Notes under the pieces: generated by a model
What the model was told of the DNA's origin: nothing
Database searches by the model: none
What the model saw: only the letters and a program-made list of their open reading frames with translations
From: Anaeramoeba flamelloides
Taxonomy: Eukaryota; Metamonada; Anaeramoebidae
Direction: 5' to 3'
Length of the DNA stretch: 64,000 bases
NCBI GenBank assembly: GCA_027625915.1
Contig: JANTQA010000063.1
Coordinates: forward strand, 496,001 to 560,000
Made by a program: the position numbers and the translations under genes
Shown: positions 9,980 through 33,900 of the stretch, piece after piece
Layout: each line of letters begins with the position of its first letter
Numbering within the stretch: position 1 is the stretch's first letter

Positions 9980-12900
9980 CAAAAATAACAACTTTAAAAA
10001 AAAATGTTTTTGAAACGATTTATTTTAGGGCAAGATCATAAATACAGTATTTTTGACTGCTATTATTGTTTCTAAATTTGTTGAACAAATTGACTTTTAA
10101 TGATGAGTCTCTTTTAAGGGGCTGTAAATCTTATTAATTTTGATTCCACAAAGGTAAGAGAGTAATTAATTTACAAAGTCACAATTAAAAGATTAAAACT
10201 GAATGTATAAAGCCAATATACCAACTTTTGAGATTAAAAATAATGGATGTAAAGTTAATTTTCCACAATTAATTTTCACTAAAAAGATCTTAGATCCTTT
10301 TGTGTTTTTTGGAGAATAAAAAATATCAAAATTTGCCAAAAATTTTTATTTTAAGTAGCTTCACTTTTAGTAATTTCTGACGTTCAGTGGATAAAAAAAA
10401 ATGGTCTTTTAATCTTATTTTAGTAATACAATAAAAATAAAGCAAATATTGAATACTTGAAGATTAAGAAAAAATTGATCTTTTCTTTATAATCACCAAT
10501 AGTTATTAAATTTCTTGAAATTTAAAATATTAATACTTCTTTGACAAATATTCAAGAGTACAAACAATGGAATTTTCGTATTTCAAATCGGGTACTCGAT
10601 TATATCGATTTTTATTTCTCAATTTTTTAAGAAAGTAAGTAATATTTACCATTCAGAATCATTTTCATAGTGTAAACCTTACTAAAAAAGATTGTTTGAA
10701 TGCCTCAGATATTGAAACTTTGGAACCCAAACGTCATCCAGAGCGACCTTTGTGAAAAGAAAGTGAACCCAAAGTAATTCAGAGCTGAATCTTTCATTTT
10801 TCGATTTTTTCAACATTTTTTTTGATTCAATTTTTGAGTTTTATTAAATTTGGTTTTGGATCTAGAGATGTGTTTATACAAATGAGTGAAATTAGTCAAA
10901 GAGTTAAACCAAAAAAATAGACCCGAAAAGGGGTGTATTTAAAACAAATATTTTCTTTTAGAAGACCAAACACGAAAGATCACCATAACAAATAAATTTG
11001 TAGAAATCAAAAATCAAAAAAAGAATAAATTCGATCAAAGACTATTCTCGAAGATTTTTTTTCTTTATCTTCTTAATTTGAAATAATATAATCATATTAT
11101 AACCTTGAATTTCCTACATCATTTCTATTTATTAATATTTTACATAATATTTTTTTACAAATTATCTTTCAAAAATTTTTTTCAAATATTTTTATCAAAA
11201 AAAACCATAATAAAGAATACTATATCAAAAATTAAAATAAAGGGGTTGAATTATTGGAATCAAAAAAACAGTTAAGAATCATTCAATACAAAATAAAAGA
11301 AAAATTGAGAAAAAAAAGTTCAATCAGAATTCAGAATTATTTTTGTTGCTTATTTTCTATGGAAATTAAATAATTTGAAGAATCAAACGAATTCGTCCAA
11401 TAAATATTTATTTCTGATGAATAATTCAATAAATATCCATATTTTCTGAATCAAACCGGAATTAGATGAATGAAATGAAAATAGGATTTTTAAATTCATT
11501 TTGGAAATTCTTTAGAAATAAAAAGTAATTTGTTTCACAATAATTTTATAAACAAAAGTTGTTCCACAAAGAAGGAAAAATAAAAAAATTAAGAAGAAGT
11601 AATTATATCAGATTTTACATATAAGATCAAGAAATAAATGATTTTTATTGATTTTTTTTTGATTAATCTTTTTCATTTTCTTGATCAATTTTTTCATTTT
11701 TTTGATTTATATTTTTTAGTTGGTTTGAAAATATATTATACTAGGATATATCCCACTCTCATATTTGTTAAAATATTAATGTATTTGACTAAAGAAATGA
11801 TTGGTAACGTTGATTTTCACATAACTGATGACAATCAAGATTTTAAAAATGTACTTACTCCCTTAAATATTTTCAAACAAAAAAAATAATTCAAAAAATA
11901 ATTCTAATAAAAAAAAGTAAAAAAGATTATCAAAAAATCTTATTTTGAGAATAATAATTTGTGTTTTATACTTTGAATAATCAATAATTATAACTTAATC
12001 TTTCAAAATTTAAAAAATTATAAAATGATTGAAAATACAATTATTGGATCATTTTTTTCTTAATCTCCAAGTATTTAATATTTGATTTATTTTTCTAGTA
12101 TTTATAAATGAAGATTATTTTTTGTTTGTTGTTTATTGAGATAAAAGATTTAAAATTATTTAAAGTGGGATTTCTTATTACTTATAATTGTTTTACAACT
12201 TTATCTGTTTCTTTTTCAAAATTGGATCTAAAAATAAAACCAAAAGGATTGGAACTTTTTTACTAAAAGTAATTATTAAATGTAAACATTTTAAGAATGA
12301 TTTTTCTACCTCCTAGAGTGATATGTTATTGTGTGATTTATCATTTTTTTTTTATCAAAAAGGATTATTTTTCTGGAGAAATTGAACAAAAATATCCTTA
12401 ATTTCAAAGTGAAAAACACACAATAAAAAAAAAAATTTCAAATAGGTTTGTGAATTAATATTTTGAAAAAAAAAAGGATACTTAAAGAGATTTTCAGTTA
12501 CAAGTATAATTTTTTAAACATTCCAAACTTGTAAAAGCAGCTATAAAAAATATTTAGAACAGCTCTGGAATTATTTTGTGTTTATAGATTTGAAATGAAA
12601 AAATATGTAATATTAAAAACAAATTTTGGGAGGTTCTAAAAAGGTAAAAATAGTGAAAATTGAAAAATTTTACATTTTTTTCTGTAAAAGAAAATATCTC
12701 TTGTTTAAATTTAATTGGGATGATAGTAACTCTTTCAAGAGCATTTTTGTATAAAATTTTGACATTTTAACCTGAAAACTTAGTCCTTAAAAATCAGAAT
12801 TCATTTTGCTTGTTATTGATAAAGGGGAGATTGTTTTTATAATTCAATCAAATTGTTTTGCAAACTCAATTTTCAATAACCTATGTGTAAATGGCTACAA

Positions 12901-13165
12901 TTGTAACTTTTACTCTAATTAATCTGTTTAAACCTTTTTTCTTCTGTAATATTGTAAAAATTTTGAAAAGATTTTCCAATTAAAAGTTTTGTGCTCTCAC
13001 AAAGTTCGAAACCTTTTTTTGGAATATGAGAATTATGAGGAATATTCAAGAAGAACACTACACAACAAGCCAAAATTTGATTCTTCAATAAACTAGATCA
13101 CTTAAAAAATTTTACTAGAGTCTTTTATTTTTTTCTTTTTTGTCTTTTTAATTTCAATTTTGAAA
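9980..13165. other. Intergenic region, mostly featureless
   Basis: AT-rich spacer between the divergent ankyrin and RGS genes, so it should contain both promoters. Apart from a doubtful small ORF at 10567-10755, I see only low-complexity sequence. A 12-base family A/F-like end (rc of TTAAGGGAGTAA) occurs at about 11855-11866 without a visible partner. Blocks near 12040-12260 look weakly similar to 49448-49640. Confidence 0.4.
10567..10755 (+). CDS. Doubtful small gene, two exons with a 36-nt intron
   Basis: ATG at 10567 opens MEFSYFKSGTRLYRF. A consensus donor (AA|GTAAGT at 10635) and an acceptor (TTTTCATAG ending 10670) would remove 36 nt in phase and continue as NVNLTKKDCLNASDIETLEP to a stop at 10755, about 50 residues. 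Codon use in the second part is less AT-biased than its surroundings. An intron this short would be unusual beside the 89-280 bp introns seen elsewhere, so it may be a decayed exon. No family recognised. Confidence 0.2.
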
Positions 13166-15896
13166 ATGACAAATCCACGTAAATAATATTACCCGCCATT
13201 CTAATAAATAATTCTCTTTTTTTTTTCTCTTTCTAAATCCAAAAATGGCATTTCTACTACAAAAAAAAAAAAAAATAAAATAAAAATAAAAAAAAAAATA
13301 AAAATTAAAAAACAAAAATGAACTGAATAGCGATTCAGTCATTTAGTAATTCAGATCCACTTACAAAATTAAGTCTATTAAAAAATGATGTTGTTAGATG
13401 GAGACAAGTATGTGAAAGAATTAAGGCACGCTACAAAAAGGATGAAGAACTTTTAAATGAAAAATTACAAAAATTACAAAATGAAAGAACCCAATTAAGA
13501 AACGCTTTGAAAAAATTATGCTACCAACGTGATGAATTAACTGAAAAAATTAAACAGCACGATCAATTTCAATTGTACACTAAACAATTTTCTTCTTTTT
13601 TTTCTTCGATCACAAGCTTTTTTTTTTTTTCTTTTTTTTTTCAAAATTATTTAAATTTTTTTTCTTCCTTTTTTTTTTCTTTTTTTTGCATAATCCAACT
13701 AAAAAATTTTCCTTTTTCGGTTTTTTTTTTCTTTTTAAAAACAACAAAAAAAACAACACCAAATGCAACCACAAACAAACAATAACAAACAACAAAAAAC
13801 AAAAAAATAACAAAAAACAAAAAAATTCAATTAAAACACCCAACAATAGAAATTCCTCGACAGTTTCAAATTTAAAATCTTATAATGTCTTAAAAACATC
13901 CTACGAACAAGCCAAATTATTGTCAAACGAAGTCGAGTTTTTACTTCAAAATGAGCAAACCGACAAGGATCAATTAATTGAACAATTACACTTATTGTTG
14001 TCAAACAAGGTAGGTGATGAATTCCAATTCCTTGAAAAAAACAAAAAAGAAAAACAAGAAGAAGAAGAATATGAAATGATGGTGTTAACAAAAGAGTCTG
14101 ATTTGTTACAGAAAATTGAAGAATTGACCAAGCTTGAGGAAAGGGAAGATGAACTGAAGCAAACAGTGCTACTCAAGCAAGAGGAAGCCAGGAAATTAAT
14201 CCAAATGAAGCACACTTTAAATTCACACCAGCAAAGGGTTGAAGAATTGAGAAGGACGCACACACACAATTTGCTATTACAACAGCAAAAGACCTTAGAA
14301 AATTTGGGGAGGATCGAGTGGCTCAAAGTTGAAAAAAACGATTTAAAGTCTGAAATCCAAAGGCTGTCGAAAGAACGAGAAGCCAAGCAGAGTATTGAAG
14401 AGGACAACTTTGTTATTGAGAAACGGATTTTTGCTGTCACGCAAAGGCTGGCCTTTGAGCAAAGAAGGCAATTGGCGTTATCTGGTAACATGGAAAAGCT
14501 CAGGAAGCGGTGCCAAGAGCTGACCAAGGAGGCGCAAGAATTAAATAATGAAATCTATGAAAAGAGCATAGATTTGCAACAAAAGACCGGCGAAATCAAA
14601 TTAAGTGGCCAAGACGATGACGACGATTGGGACAGGTTTAAGCAGGACGAGCAAAAGGAGAAATTCAAGTGGATCCAAAGAATGAAAAACGAAGAAAAGG
14701 CATTCCAACAAATCGAAAATTTAACCCAGGCGGCGGTTTCCATTTATAAATTAAATCGTGTTGAAATGGAAAAAAGAAGAGCCATTGCTGTCATGTCGCG
14801 GCTATTGGCCATGCTCAGTAAAAAACTTGAATGGAAGGACCTGCAACGGGAAGAGCTAATTCGGCAAATCCGCGAGGAGGCAGGCAAAAAGGATTTAATT
14901 CTTAAGGAAATTGTTGAAAAAAAAAAGGTCATGGAGAAAAACGAAGAAGAACTCAGCGAACAAAAGGATGAAAATGAGGATACGATCGCGGGCCTTGAGC
15001 AACAGCTCCTTGATTTCCGAACAAATGAGGCCAGGCTAAGAAAGGAGGCAAAGGAAACAAGATGGAAGCTTGAAGAACAGATCTTTGCAGAAAAGCAAAA
15101 AGTGAAAGACCTGACTGTGGAATACGAGAAATTAAAAAAGGAAAAGGAAGAAGAGAGAGAAAAGGAAAAGCAAAACGCCTCAGACATCGGCGTCCAAATC
15201 GAAACGCTAAGAACAGCCCTGGGCAAGCACCTATCAATCATTTTGAAGAAGGAGATCAAAAAGGAACAGCCCGTCAAGGATTTCCAAAAAAATTACACGG
15301 AAATCCAAGAAATCTATATGAGAAAAGAAGAAGAAGTGCAGAAGGTGAAGCACAACTTGAAAGTGCAAACGACCTATGCCAGCATGATGTATGATCGATA
15401 TAACAAAATGTCTGTCCCAATCAGAAAATCTGATAACAAACGCGGTTGGGGATTCCGACGCGGTGGCAAGAAAAAGCAACAGTCAGAAATACCAAATATA
15501 CCCTTACAGGTCCTATTGAAGCAAAAGGAGTTCCGTAAATTCTTTTTAGATTTCTTGGTTTCCAAATTCAGTCAAGAAAACTTGCTCTTTTGGGTCGAAG
15601 TCGAAAAATATACCAAATTAAAAGACAACGAATTGCTAATACACGCAAAGCAAATCTTCCAAGAATACATCGCCAAAGATAGCCCCTACCATATAAGTAT
15701 AGACCAAAATATCGTAAACCAATGCCAACAAGAAATTCATTCATCGAAACCTTCAAAAAATTGCTTTAAGGCAGCTAGAGAATCAGTAGAATATTTGATG
15801 AGTATAGGCGCTTATCCTAAGTTCCTCAAATCTCCAGAATATAAAAAATTATTAAAATTAAATCCAAAGGGAGATTGGTCAAAATATCAAAATTAA
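13166..15896 (+). CDS. Coiled-coil protein with C-terminal RGS domain
   Basis: Proposed exons are 13166-13178 (MTNP), 13331-13574 and 13850-15896, giving 767 residues. All three junctions keep phase, and the upstream frame is otherwise closed by a stop with no ATG. From about residue 20 to 590 the protein is a charged heptad coiled coil (LLKNDVVRWRQVCERIKARY onward). The last ~130 residues are an RGS domain: IPLQVLLKQKEFRKFFLDF, FSQENLLFWVEVEKY, then AARESVEYLMSIGAYPKF. RGS domains accelerate GTP hydrolysis on heterotrimeric G-alpha subunits. The coiled coil probably drives dimerisation or targeting. The second intron is odd: T-rich in its first half and A-rich next to its acceptor (ACAATAG), so that acceptor lacks a pyrimidine tract. 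Exon 3 is richer in GC than the flanks, as expected for coding DNA here. Confidence 0.9.
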
Positions 15897-25606
<9,710 letters not shown>

Positions 25607-28600
25607 ATTGAAAATAAACTGAACTTAAATTCATATATTTCATAAATTTTACAGCCAGTTTCACTTTTAAGACACAAACTTTCAACGAAATTTAAGGAAC
25701 AAAAAAATTCTCAAATTAAGGAACATTTTTCGGAATTTTTTTTTTTCACAAATTATTTTACTATAATCCGAATTTTGTGCTTTAATTCGGAATTTTTTTT
25801 ATGCCTTAAATTTATGTTGAAAGTTTTATGCATTGAAAGTGGAGCTGACTGTAACTAAAAAAGAAATCAAATAATTTCTTTAAAGTAAATGTATTTAAAA
25901 TTTTCATTGAAATATTAATAAAATTATTTATTTTTTTTTGTATATTTGAAAAAATTACATTCATTTTTGTGAATTTTTTTATATTTGTTTACTACTGGTA
26001 TTTGAATTCTAAATGGAAAAAAAAATTTACTTTATTTTCCAGATTTTTCTTTGATAAATAGAATTCTCAAAGAAGTAGGTTGTAATTTGAGTTCTCTTTT
26101 AAAAGAGAAAAAGGAAATTGAATATTAGGTGAAAATTTTTCCCATTTCAAATACATGTCTCCAAAAAAAAAATTATATTTATTATTATCGATGGAAGAAG
26201 TTTAAATTACACTCTAGATGTCCTTTTACTTAAATTTCCTCAAATGTAATTTAAGAGTAAAATCATAGGAATTTCACGATTGCTCAAGGGGAATACATAC
26301 CAAAATTATCTTTATGTTTAAAAAAGAAAAAGAAAAAAATAAGATAGAAAAAAGAAAAAAATAGAAAAAGAAAAAAAAATAGATTAAAAAAAAAGGTTTA
26401 TAATAAGCAATTGGTAAAAAATCAGAAAAAAAAACCAATTCTATCTTTAATTAAGGACTCCCAAAATCTCAGCCACGATACTTTTGGTTGATTTAATAAT
26501 TTGATAATTGATCATGAATGTTCACTTGGGGATCATTGTTTAATTGTTGTTATTTCTTTTTTTTTTCTGATCTTATTTGCTTGAAAACTTTGTTCATTTT
26601 TAGGCTTTTATTTTTTTTTATTTTCAAGTTACTCACACTTTGTTTGTTTCATTTTCACAGTATTAGCAAGTAACCACTTGATCTTTTTACTTTGTAACTC
26701 TTCTCCCCAATATAAAGAAGATACAGCAAGGGGAAAAATGTAAAAAAATATAAATATTTTATTTATTTTGTTCCTTGGAATTTTCACTTTTAACAATTAA
26801 ACAAATAATTGTTTATAAAAATTTTATTTTATTATCAAACTGTATTAACATAAAGAAAGATATATTTCATTGAAATTTTTATTTTAATGAAAATAAAACA
26901 CTTAAATCCAATTAAAAAACAATTTAAATCAATTCTTAATTGGCCATTTGAGTTCAACTAACTTCCTGATTCTTTCTCCAAATACTTGAAAAAAATAAAA
27001 ATATTTTGAATGTTTTATAATGTTTTCAGTTCATTCAAGCAAAATGGATGTTCCTTGATTTTTTTTTTTTTTGGAAATTTCAGAATAATTTAACCAATTT
27101 TGATAAAATTTTATATTTGATTTTTTTATCTCAAATACTGTTCTAATTATAAGAATAAAAATGTCAGGAATACCAGTTCTTCAAATTATTAATTAAAGGG
27201 TTTTTACTGTAAAAATAACACCATCCAGGAATCTCTTCAAACATATAATACTTTTTATTCTTAGATATCTGAAATAATTCTTTTTTATTTACCATATTAA
27301 TTTCATCTCAGCAGAATTCATTTTGAGTATTTTAATTTACTCTATTTCGATCTTTAAATTGATTTGTAAAGATTAAAAATTTTTAAAAGTCAAGAAAATT
27401 TGAAAACACGAAAAAAAATCCAAAGAAAATAGAATTTCAAATAGACACAATAAAAATAATCTCAAAAATTCACACTCAACAACAATTATAACAACACACA
27501 AGCTTTAAATTTTGCTTTATATTTGGAATATTTCTAATAGAAGAGCAATTATTACCTAATGAAGAAAAACAAAAAATTGAAAATTGCAGAATAACTTTCT
27601 TTGTCTGAATAAAAAGTCCCCTACTTTACTTGTCAACTCATTAAAGAAAGAAACTCACCCAAACTTTTATTTCTTTACAAAAATGAGAATTTTTTTCCAA
27701 ATAGAGCAAAAACCAATGGAAAATTTCGATCGATTTAATTCCGATACTTTACAGATTAGACAAAAGGAGATGAAATTAGTTTTATTCATAAGAATAGATA
27801 AAAAAAGAAAAAAAAATAATTTAATAAATTAATTAGAATTCTTTAAAAAAAAAAAATTCCAGAAAGTTTTTTTTAATGTTTAGAACTGAAAATAAATTGT
27901 AAACATTAAACAATGTTAAGTATTTAGCTATTGAAATAAATTTTCTAAATTGCAGATAATTTCAATTCAAATATTATTATTATTATTATTATTATTATTT
28001 AGAGAAAGTGTAATAAAAGAAAATTTTCTCAAAAAAAAAATATTAACGAGAAGAAAAAAAATAAATAAAAAATTAATATAAATAATAATAATAAAATTTT
28101 CAGGACCATACTAAAAACTTCATTATATAATAATTTACAAGAGGGGCATAAAAACCGATCGAAAGATTATCAAGAATAACAACTTCATAAGTTGTGATTA
28201 ATAAATGATATATCTTGGTCTTGGTATTTTTTTCAATACATTTCTCAGAATTGAGTAAAATTTGTGGTTTTATAAAATTCCATTAAATTTAATACAAATA
28301 AAAAGTTATCCCCCCCACCTTAAAAAACAAACAATTAATCAGCCTGTTTCATTCTTTCCATAAAAAAACCCAAAATTATCAAAGTTTATTTATTTTAATT
28401 TATTTTATTTCAAATAAGAATGGGCACATCTAAATTTTATTTAATCAAATATTTTTCTAGAATCCTTACAATTACCAATATTCAAGGGAAAGACAAACCT
28501 AAATTATTTTTAGGGTTTAAAAGTTGAAGACTTTAAAAACAAAATCAGAAAACTTGAAAAAATAATAAAAAAAACAGAGTTTTTGTTTCCATCTATATAC

Positions 28601-29677
28601 ATTTGGGTTGATTTATTTTGAAAAATGTAACAAATTAAACTATTTACAAATAGTTTTTTTTTTTTTTTTTTTAATAATTAGTTATTAGAAAAAAAAAGTA
28701 TCTTTGGAAATTTAATATTGATAACGAAATTGCCATTTACAGAAAGAAAAGAAAAGTAAAAAAATAAAGAACTTTTATTCTTTTTGAATGAATTTTTAAT
28801 TTTATCTAAGAATAAAAGATTTAGATCAAATGAGGATAAATGCATTTAAGATATTTACGATGAATATATTTCTGAAAATTGAATTGATAATTAACTATTT
28901 TGAAGTTTTTTTAAGGGAAATATATTTTCCATGTTTTACCAACTAAGATTTATTTGATAAAAAAAATGTTTTATTGACTATCTAAAACTACCCCCCCCCC
29001 TACATGTATCCCATAGAAAACAAACTGGAGATTTTCAAAAAATTGTTGTATTTTTGGGTGATAATAATTTGTTGAATTTCCAGCTTTTATTAAAAGAAAA
29101 AAGAAGAAGGTTTTTTTTCAATTGTTTTTTCAGTTTGAAATTTTTGTTAACGAACTTTATTATTTATTTCTTCTTCTTCTTTTTTTTTTTTGCAAAAAAA
29201 TCATTGGTTTCTTTAAGTTTGAATATTATTGTTTTTTTTTTTTTTTTCAGTTCTCTTATAAATCTTATTATAGTACAAATGCACTGTTTTTTGTTTTGTT
29301 TAAAACTTTTACTAAATTCTAAATACATTTTTATATAATTAACTATGTATTTGAAAAGTGAATTTATAAATATAGTAGTAAGAAGGTTTTAAATCCGTAA
29401 TTTGAACCAGATTTTTTTTTCAAATTTTCATTGAATTGTTGTTTTTGGGGATCATTTGTATATCTTTCTGTAATTCTTATGATAAGTCCTTTCTATCATT
29501 TTTTTTTTTTTTTTTTTTTTTCATTTTATTGATTTATCTAAGAAAAATGATAGAAGTTATTATTTTTCAATTTTCTTTTACAAAATGGTACCTTTAAAAT
29601 TTTATCAAAATTTCAAAAAATCCAATAAATTTAATTTAAAAAAATTAGTTATGAATAAATAAAGCTCAATAATAATT
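25607..29677. other. Intergenic region between Rab2 and the DENN gene
   Basis: Convergent 3' flanks of Rab2 and the DENN gene. It contains one family G copy (26185-26740), a weak family G-like stretch around 28480-28640 (aagggaaagacaaacc), a short (ATT)n run near 27975-28000, and C-runs at 28311 and 28991. A plus frame at 27584-27832 has no recognisable homology. Confidence 0.4.
26185..26740 (+). mobile_element. Family G element, copy 2
   Basis: Same order as copy 1: gaagaagtttaaattacactct, ttacttaaatttcctcaaa, ttaataagcaattggtaaaaa-like A-rich centre, gataattgatcatgaatgtt, and the end gtaactcttctccccaatat followed by aaagaagatacagcaagggg. It lies about 580 bp past the Rab2 stop, in the same orientation as the intronic copy. 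Confidence 0.7.
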
Positions 29678-30939
29678 CTATTTTTTTTTAAAATATCTTT
29701 GATTAGGTGGTATTTGTTTTTGAGGAAATATTGTAATTATATTTCCATTAATTAGTTGATTTTTAATTCTTTTGTGTGGTTTTGTAAATTTATTAATAAT
29801 AATCTTATTTTTACTCCCTTTGTTTTGTTTGAAACCAAATATATTATCATTCTTATTATGAGTATGATAAATATTTGAATTGATTGAATTATAATTTATT
29901 AAATCACAGCTTTTTCCAGATTCTTTTTCTTTGTAATTTTTGACTTTTGATTTTTTTTGTTTACCTCTCCCAGAAATTGGTGGTGGTGGTCTTCTTTTCA
30001 CCGTAAACTTGCCGTTTTGGTTTATATTATTTTTTTGGTTGTTACTATTATTATTAATATTAATCTGAATAGTATTACGATTATAAGTATAAAAGTTGTG
30101 TTTATAGTTGCAATAATTTCTTTTGAAATTATTTTTGATATTATTAATTAAAATAAACTCATCATCATTATTATGAAGACTATTATTATAATTACGATCT
30201 TTAAAATTATTTTTATTACTATTATTTAAATGATTGTGATTTGTTTTTGATATTGGTTTTAATTGGAATTTTTTAATTTCTATTTCATTTTTTGGTATAG
30301 TGTGTAAAGATTCACTTGTTCTCTTTTTCCTTTTCATTTTTTTTGGTGGTGGTCTCTTTTCTTTTTTTTTAGAACTAAAAGAAAAAATATTTTTATTTAA
30401 TATTATATACTGAAACTGATCCCAAGCCTCCCGAGGTTCAATATTTTCAAGTTCTTGCCGATCCTTTATTTTTGATTTTTTTTTAATTTTCTGTTTATTT
30501 TGAGTATCAATATTTTCCCAAAAATTTTCCAGTTGATGTCGCATTTCTTTTTTCAATAAATCTTTATTTTCAATCAATATACTCCTATGTGATTGGTCTA
30601 TCATCAAATTCATATCTGTAGAAAATCTATCTGAAAATCTTTTTGTTTTTCTTTTTTCAGCAATTTCTGAAATAACCCTTAGCATTTCTTGATCTGGATC
30701 ATTATTTATATTTATTTCTGTTAAAGGGTTTAATTTAAGATTTATTTCAGTTGTGGGGTTTTCGATTGAATGCTTTGTCTTTTCGTTTTGGTTTTTATTC
30801 ACAATGGATTTTTGTTGAATTTTTTTATTGAAATTACTGCTTTCATTACTTTGAAGTATTGATTTTTCAATTTTATTATTATTCTTGCTCTTATTGTAGT
30901 TGTTGTTGTAGTTGTTGTTGTAGTTGTTGTTGTTGTTGG

Positions 30940-30970
<31 letters not shown>

Positions 30971-33900
30971 ACTACCGCTGTTATTATTGTTATGATTATG
31001 ATTATTATTATGATTATTATTATTATTAATTTGGTTATGATTATTTTGATTATTATTATTTTTGTTATTGTTATTTTGATTATTTTTATTTTGATTATTA
31101 TTGTTATTTGATATATGTGATTTGATTTTTAAATTTGGTGATGAATTTAGGTTTTGTTTGGCCATTCCAATATTCTGTGGTGTCTTTTCCAGCACCTTTT
31201 GAAAATTTTTTTGAATGCCAAAAATTAATTGTTCTTGTTGTAACTGTATTTTTTGTAATGATGATTGGAAACATGCTTTTTTATTCTTGAATTTTAAATT
31301 GTATTTTTCATTTTCTTGTTCAATAAAACAATTAAACATTTGTGTTTCGATAACTGAATCAAGATATTTTTGAATTCTTTTACTTTTACTGTTTCTAAAA
31401 CTTTCAAAATCAAATTCATATTTTTCTGTTTCTAAATTTTCTAAAAAATAAATTTTATAACCAGAAAAAATAACTTTAAAGAAATTTCTAAATATGTTCA
31501 CAATCCCCTCTCGGTTAAATTCTCGAGTTTTAAACCATTTTTTTAGATGCTCGTTGATATTATTAATCATTTTAGTTGCTAAATTTGAAGGGAGTAATAA
31601 GAGATCTGTTGGATCCGTATCAACAAATCCTTCATCTAAGTCGATATAGGTCAAATCTTCTTTTTCCATCCCTGCCAGCGCACCTTCCATACTTCGGTGA
31701 ATACCGACAATAAAGGGCATTGGTGCATAAACAGCCCCTATTAATTTTTCCGGTAAAAGCGGTATAAGAATATATCTCCAAATAAACGGTTTTATCAGTC
31801 CAAGGCATGTTAAGATTGAATTTGTTAAAATGTTTAATTGTGACGAAATAAAAATAATTCTTCTTTCGAATAGAATTGCAGCAAAAATAGATAAAATTTG
31901 TTTTCCATTAAAACGATGAAAAAAATATTCTATTGGGCACTGTTAATATTTGAATTTTTTTTTTTTTTTTTATAAAAATAATACAGAAAAGAAAAGTTTT
32001 AATTTTATTTTACATGACTATTGGGTGAGTGTAAATTGCACCATAGCCAACGTTAGTGTTTTTACATTATTCAAAGGAATTGAGTAGAATCTCTATTTTT
32101 GCTCTATTATTTTAAATTTTGTAAAATATACTGATATTTTCAGAATAATTCAGAAAAAAATTTTACTTCGTTTTCCTATTTTTTATTTACAAATAGAGTA
32201 TTCTGAAGAAATAGATTAGAGTTTATGATCTCGATAAATTTGTTGATATTCTTTTTATATTGCATATATTGGTATGTTATATCGGTAAATTAAGAATTCT
32301 AAATTCAAGGAATTTTACAATTGAAACACGATAATAATCATCTGTAAATTTTATCCCATTGAAATTTCAAATACCAATAATGGCGATTTTATGATAGCTT
32401 TCCTTTTTTTCGTTTACAAAATATATTGGTTGTTCCATTAAAACTAAAAATCTAGAAAACTTTATGGTTGGTTTTTAAATCATTTTTATTTTTTTTTCTA
32501 ATTATTTTGTTAGGAATACGTTATAATTTCCTGATCACAACAAAAAGTAAAAAACCTTCACAGTGGTTTCACAAATTTTAGAAATGGATAATGCCTTTTT
32601 AAAATTAATATAAATTTAATTTTTGAATTTTTTTTTTTTTTTTGAATAATAGTATTGAAAAAAATACCTGGCATGAAAATAATCCTGGGTAGGATTTTTA
32701 ATTGTGAATATTAGGGAAATTATTGTGTAATTTCTTTTATTTAAAATCAAATCCTATTTATAACTAAACCAATTTTTTTATGAACTCGGTAATAAACCTA
32801 CATAAAATTCATTAAAGTTGGGGCAAATATAGAATACTCGTTTAATTGTTTGATAACCTAAATTAGATTTACTTATTTTGGACAAAAATAGAGGTTTATG
32901 TGGAGGTTTATTATTATGAATTTGGAAAATGATAATTTTTATTCTTGATTTTTGATTGATTGGATATTTATTTTGAACAAGTTTAATTTAATTAATCATC
33001 ATTCTAAATAGTGGATGGTTATAATTATCAGAATTTTGATTCTTGTTTAAATAAAATGATTTGAAATTACAAAATAGTTTTACCTAATATTCACAAATTA
33101 ATAATGATGCCAAGACTTATTTTCATATTAGAGATTGTTTTCAATTCTATAATTTTCCAAATCTAAAGATAGAAACTCAAAATAATAGTATTCCAGAGTA
33201 TTTAATAATTGATATTTAGAACTTCCAAAAGTGAGTATTTTTTTAATTTTTTAATTTCAAAGATTAACTCAATAATCATCAACATAAAAACCCAAACAAT
33301 GGTTATTTTTATTTCTGTTTCGAGGAAGCTAATTGTAACATCAATATATTTCCAATATTACAAAAAAATAATTTGTCAAAAGAGTCTATCTATTCATTTA
33401 TTGATTTTAATTTTTTAAAAAAATTGAATTTTTTAGCAACTAATTTACATCTCAAGACAAATTAACTTAGGAAAGATATTTTACAACTTTGGAAGTCTGA
33501 ATATTGATAATTCAACCTTTAAATATGTGGTGAAATGTAGATTTTTTTCTGAAATTCTTTGGGTTTTTTTACTAATACAATGGATCTTTTTTATTGATAC
33601 TGATAAATTCAAAAAAATTGAATAAAAATTTTAATTCAATTTCCATATTGGTAATCAATTAACCCAACTAATACAGCTGTTCCAAGGGTACCGTGAAATT
33701 TTATCAATATCAAATTTTGATGTTGATATAAATTTTTAAATAGTTGAATATAAAAATAAGAAAGCTTTTATTGAAAATATTTTTTCATAAAGGAGTTGAG
33801 ATGAAAAATATTCTTATGATGAAATTGAAAAATAAATTCATTTTTTAGAGGAAATTTTATGTCGTTTCTTAATGAATTTTTTATGTTTAGAGTCAATTTG

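Noticed and set aside
13970-15756. Several minus-strand frames across the RGS gene
   Set aside because: Ser/Phe-rich antisense shadows of the coiled-coil coding strand.
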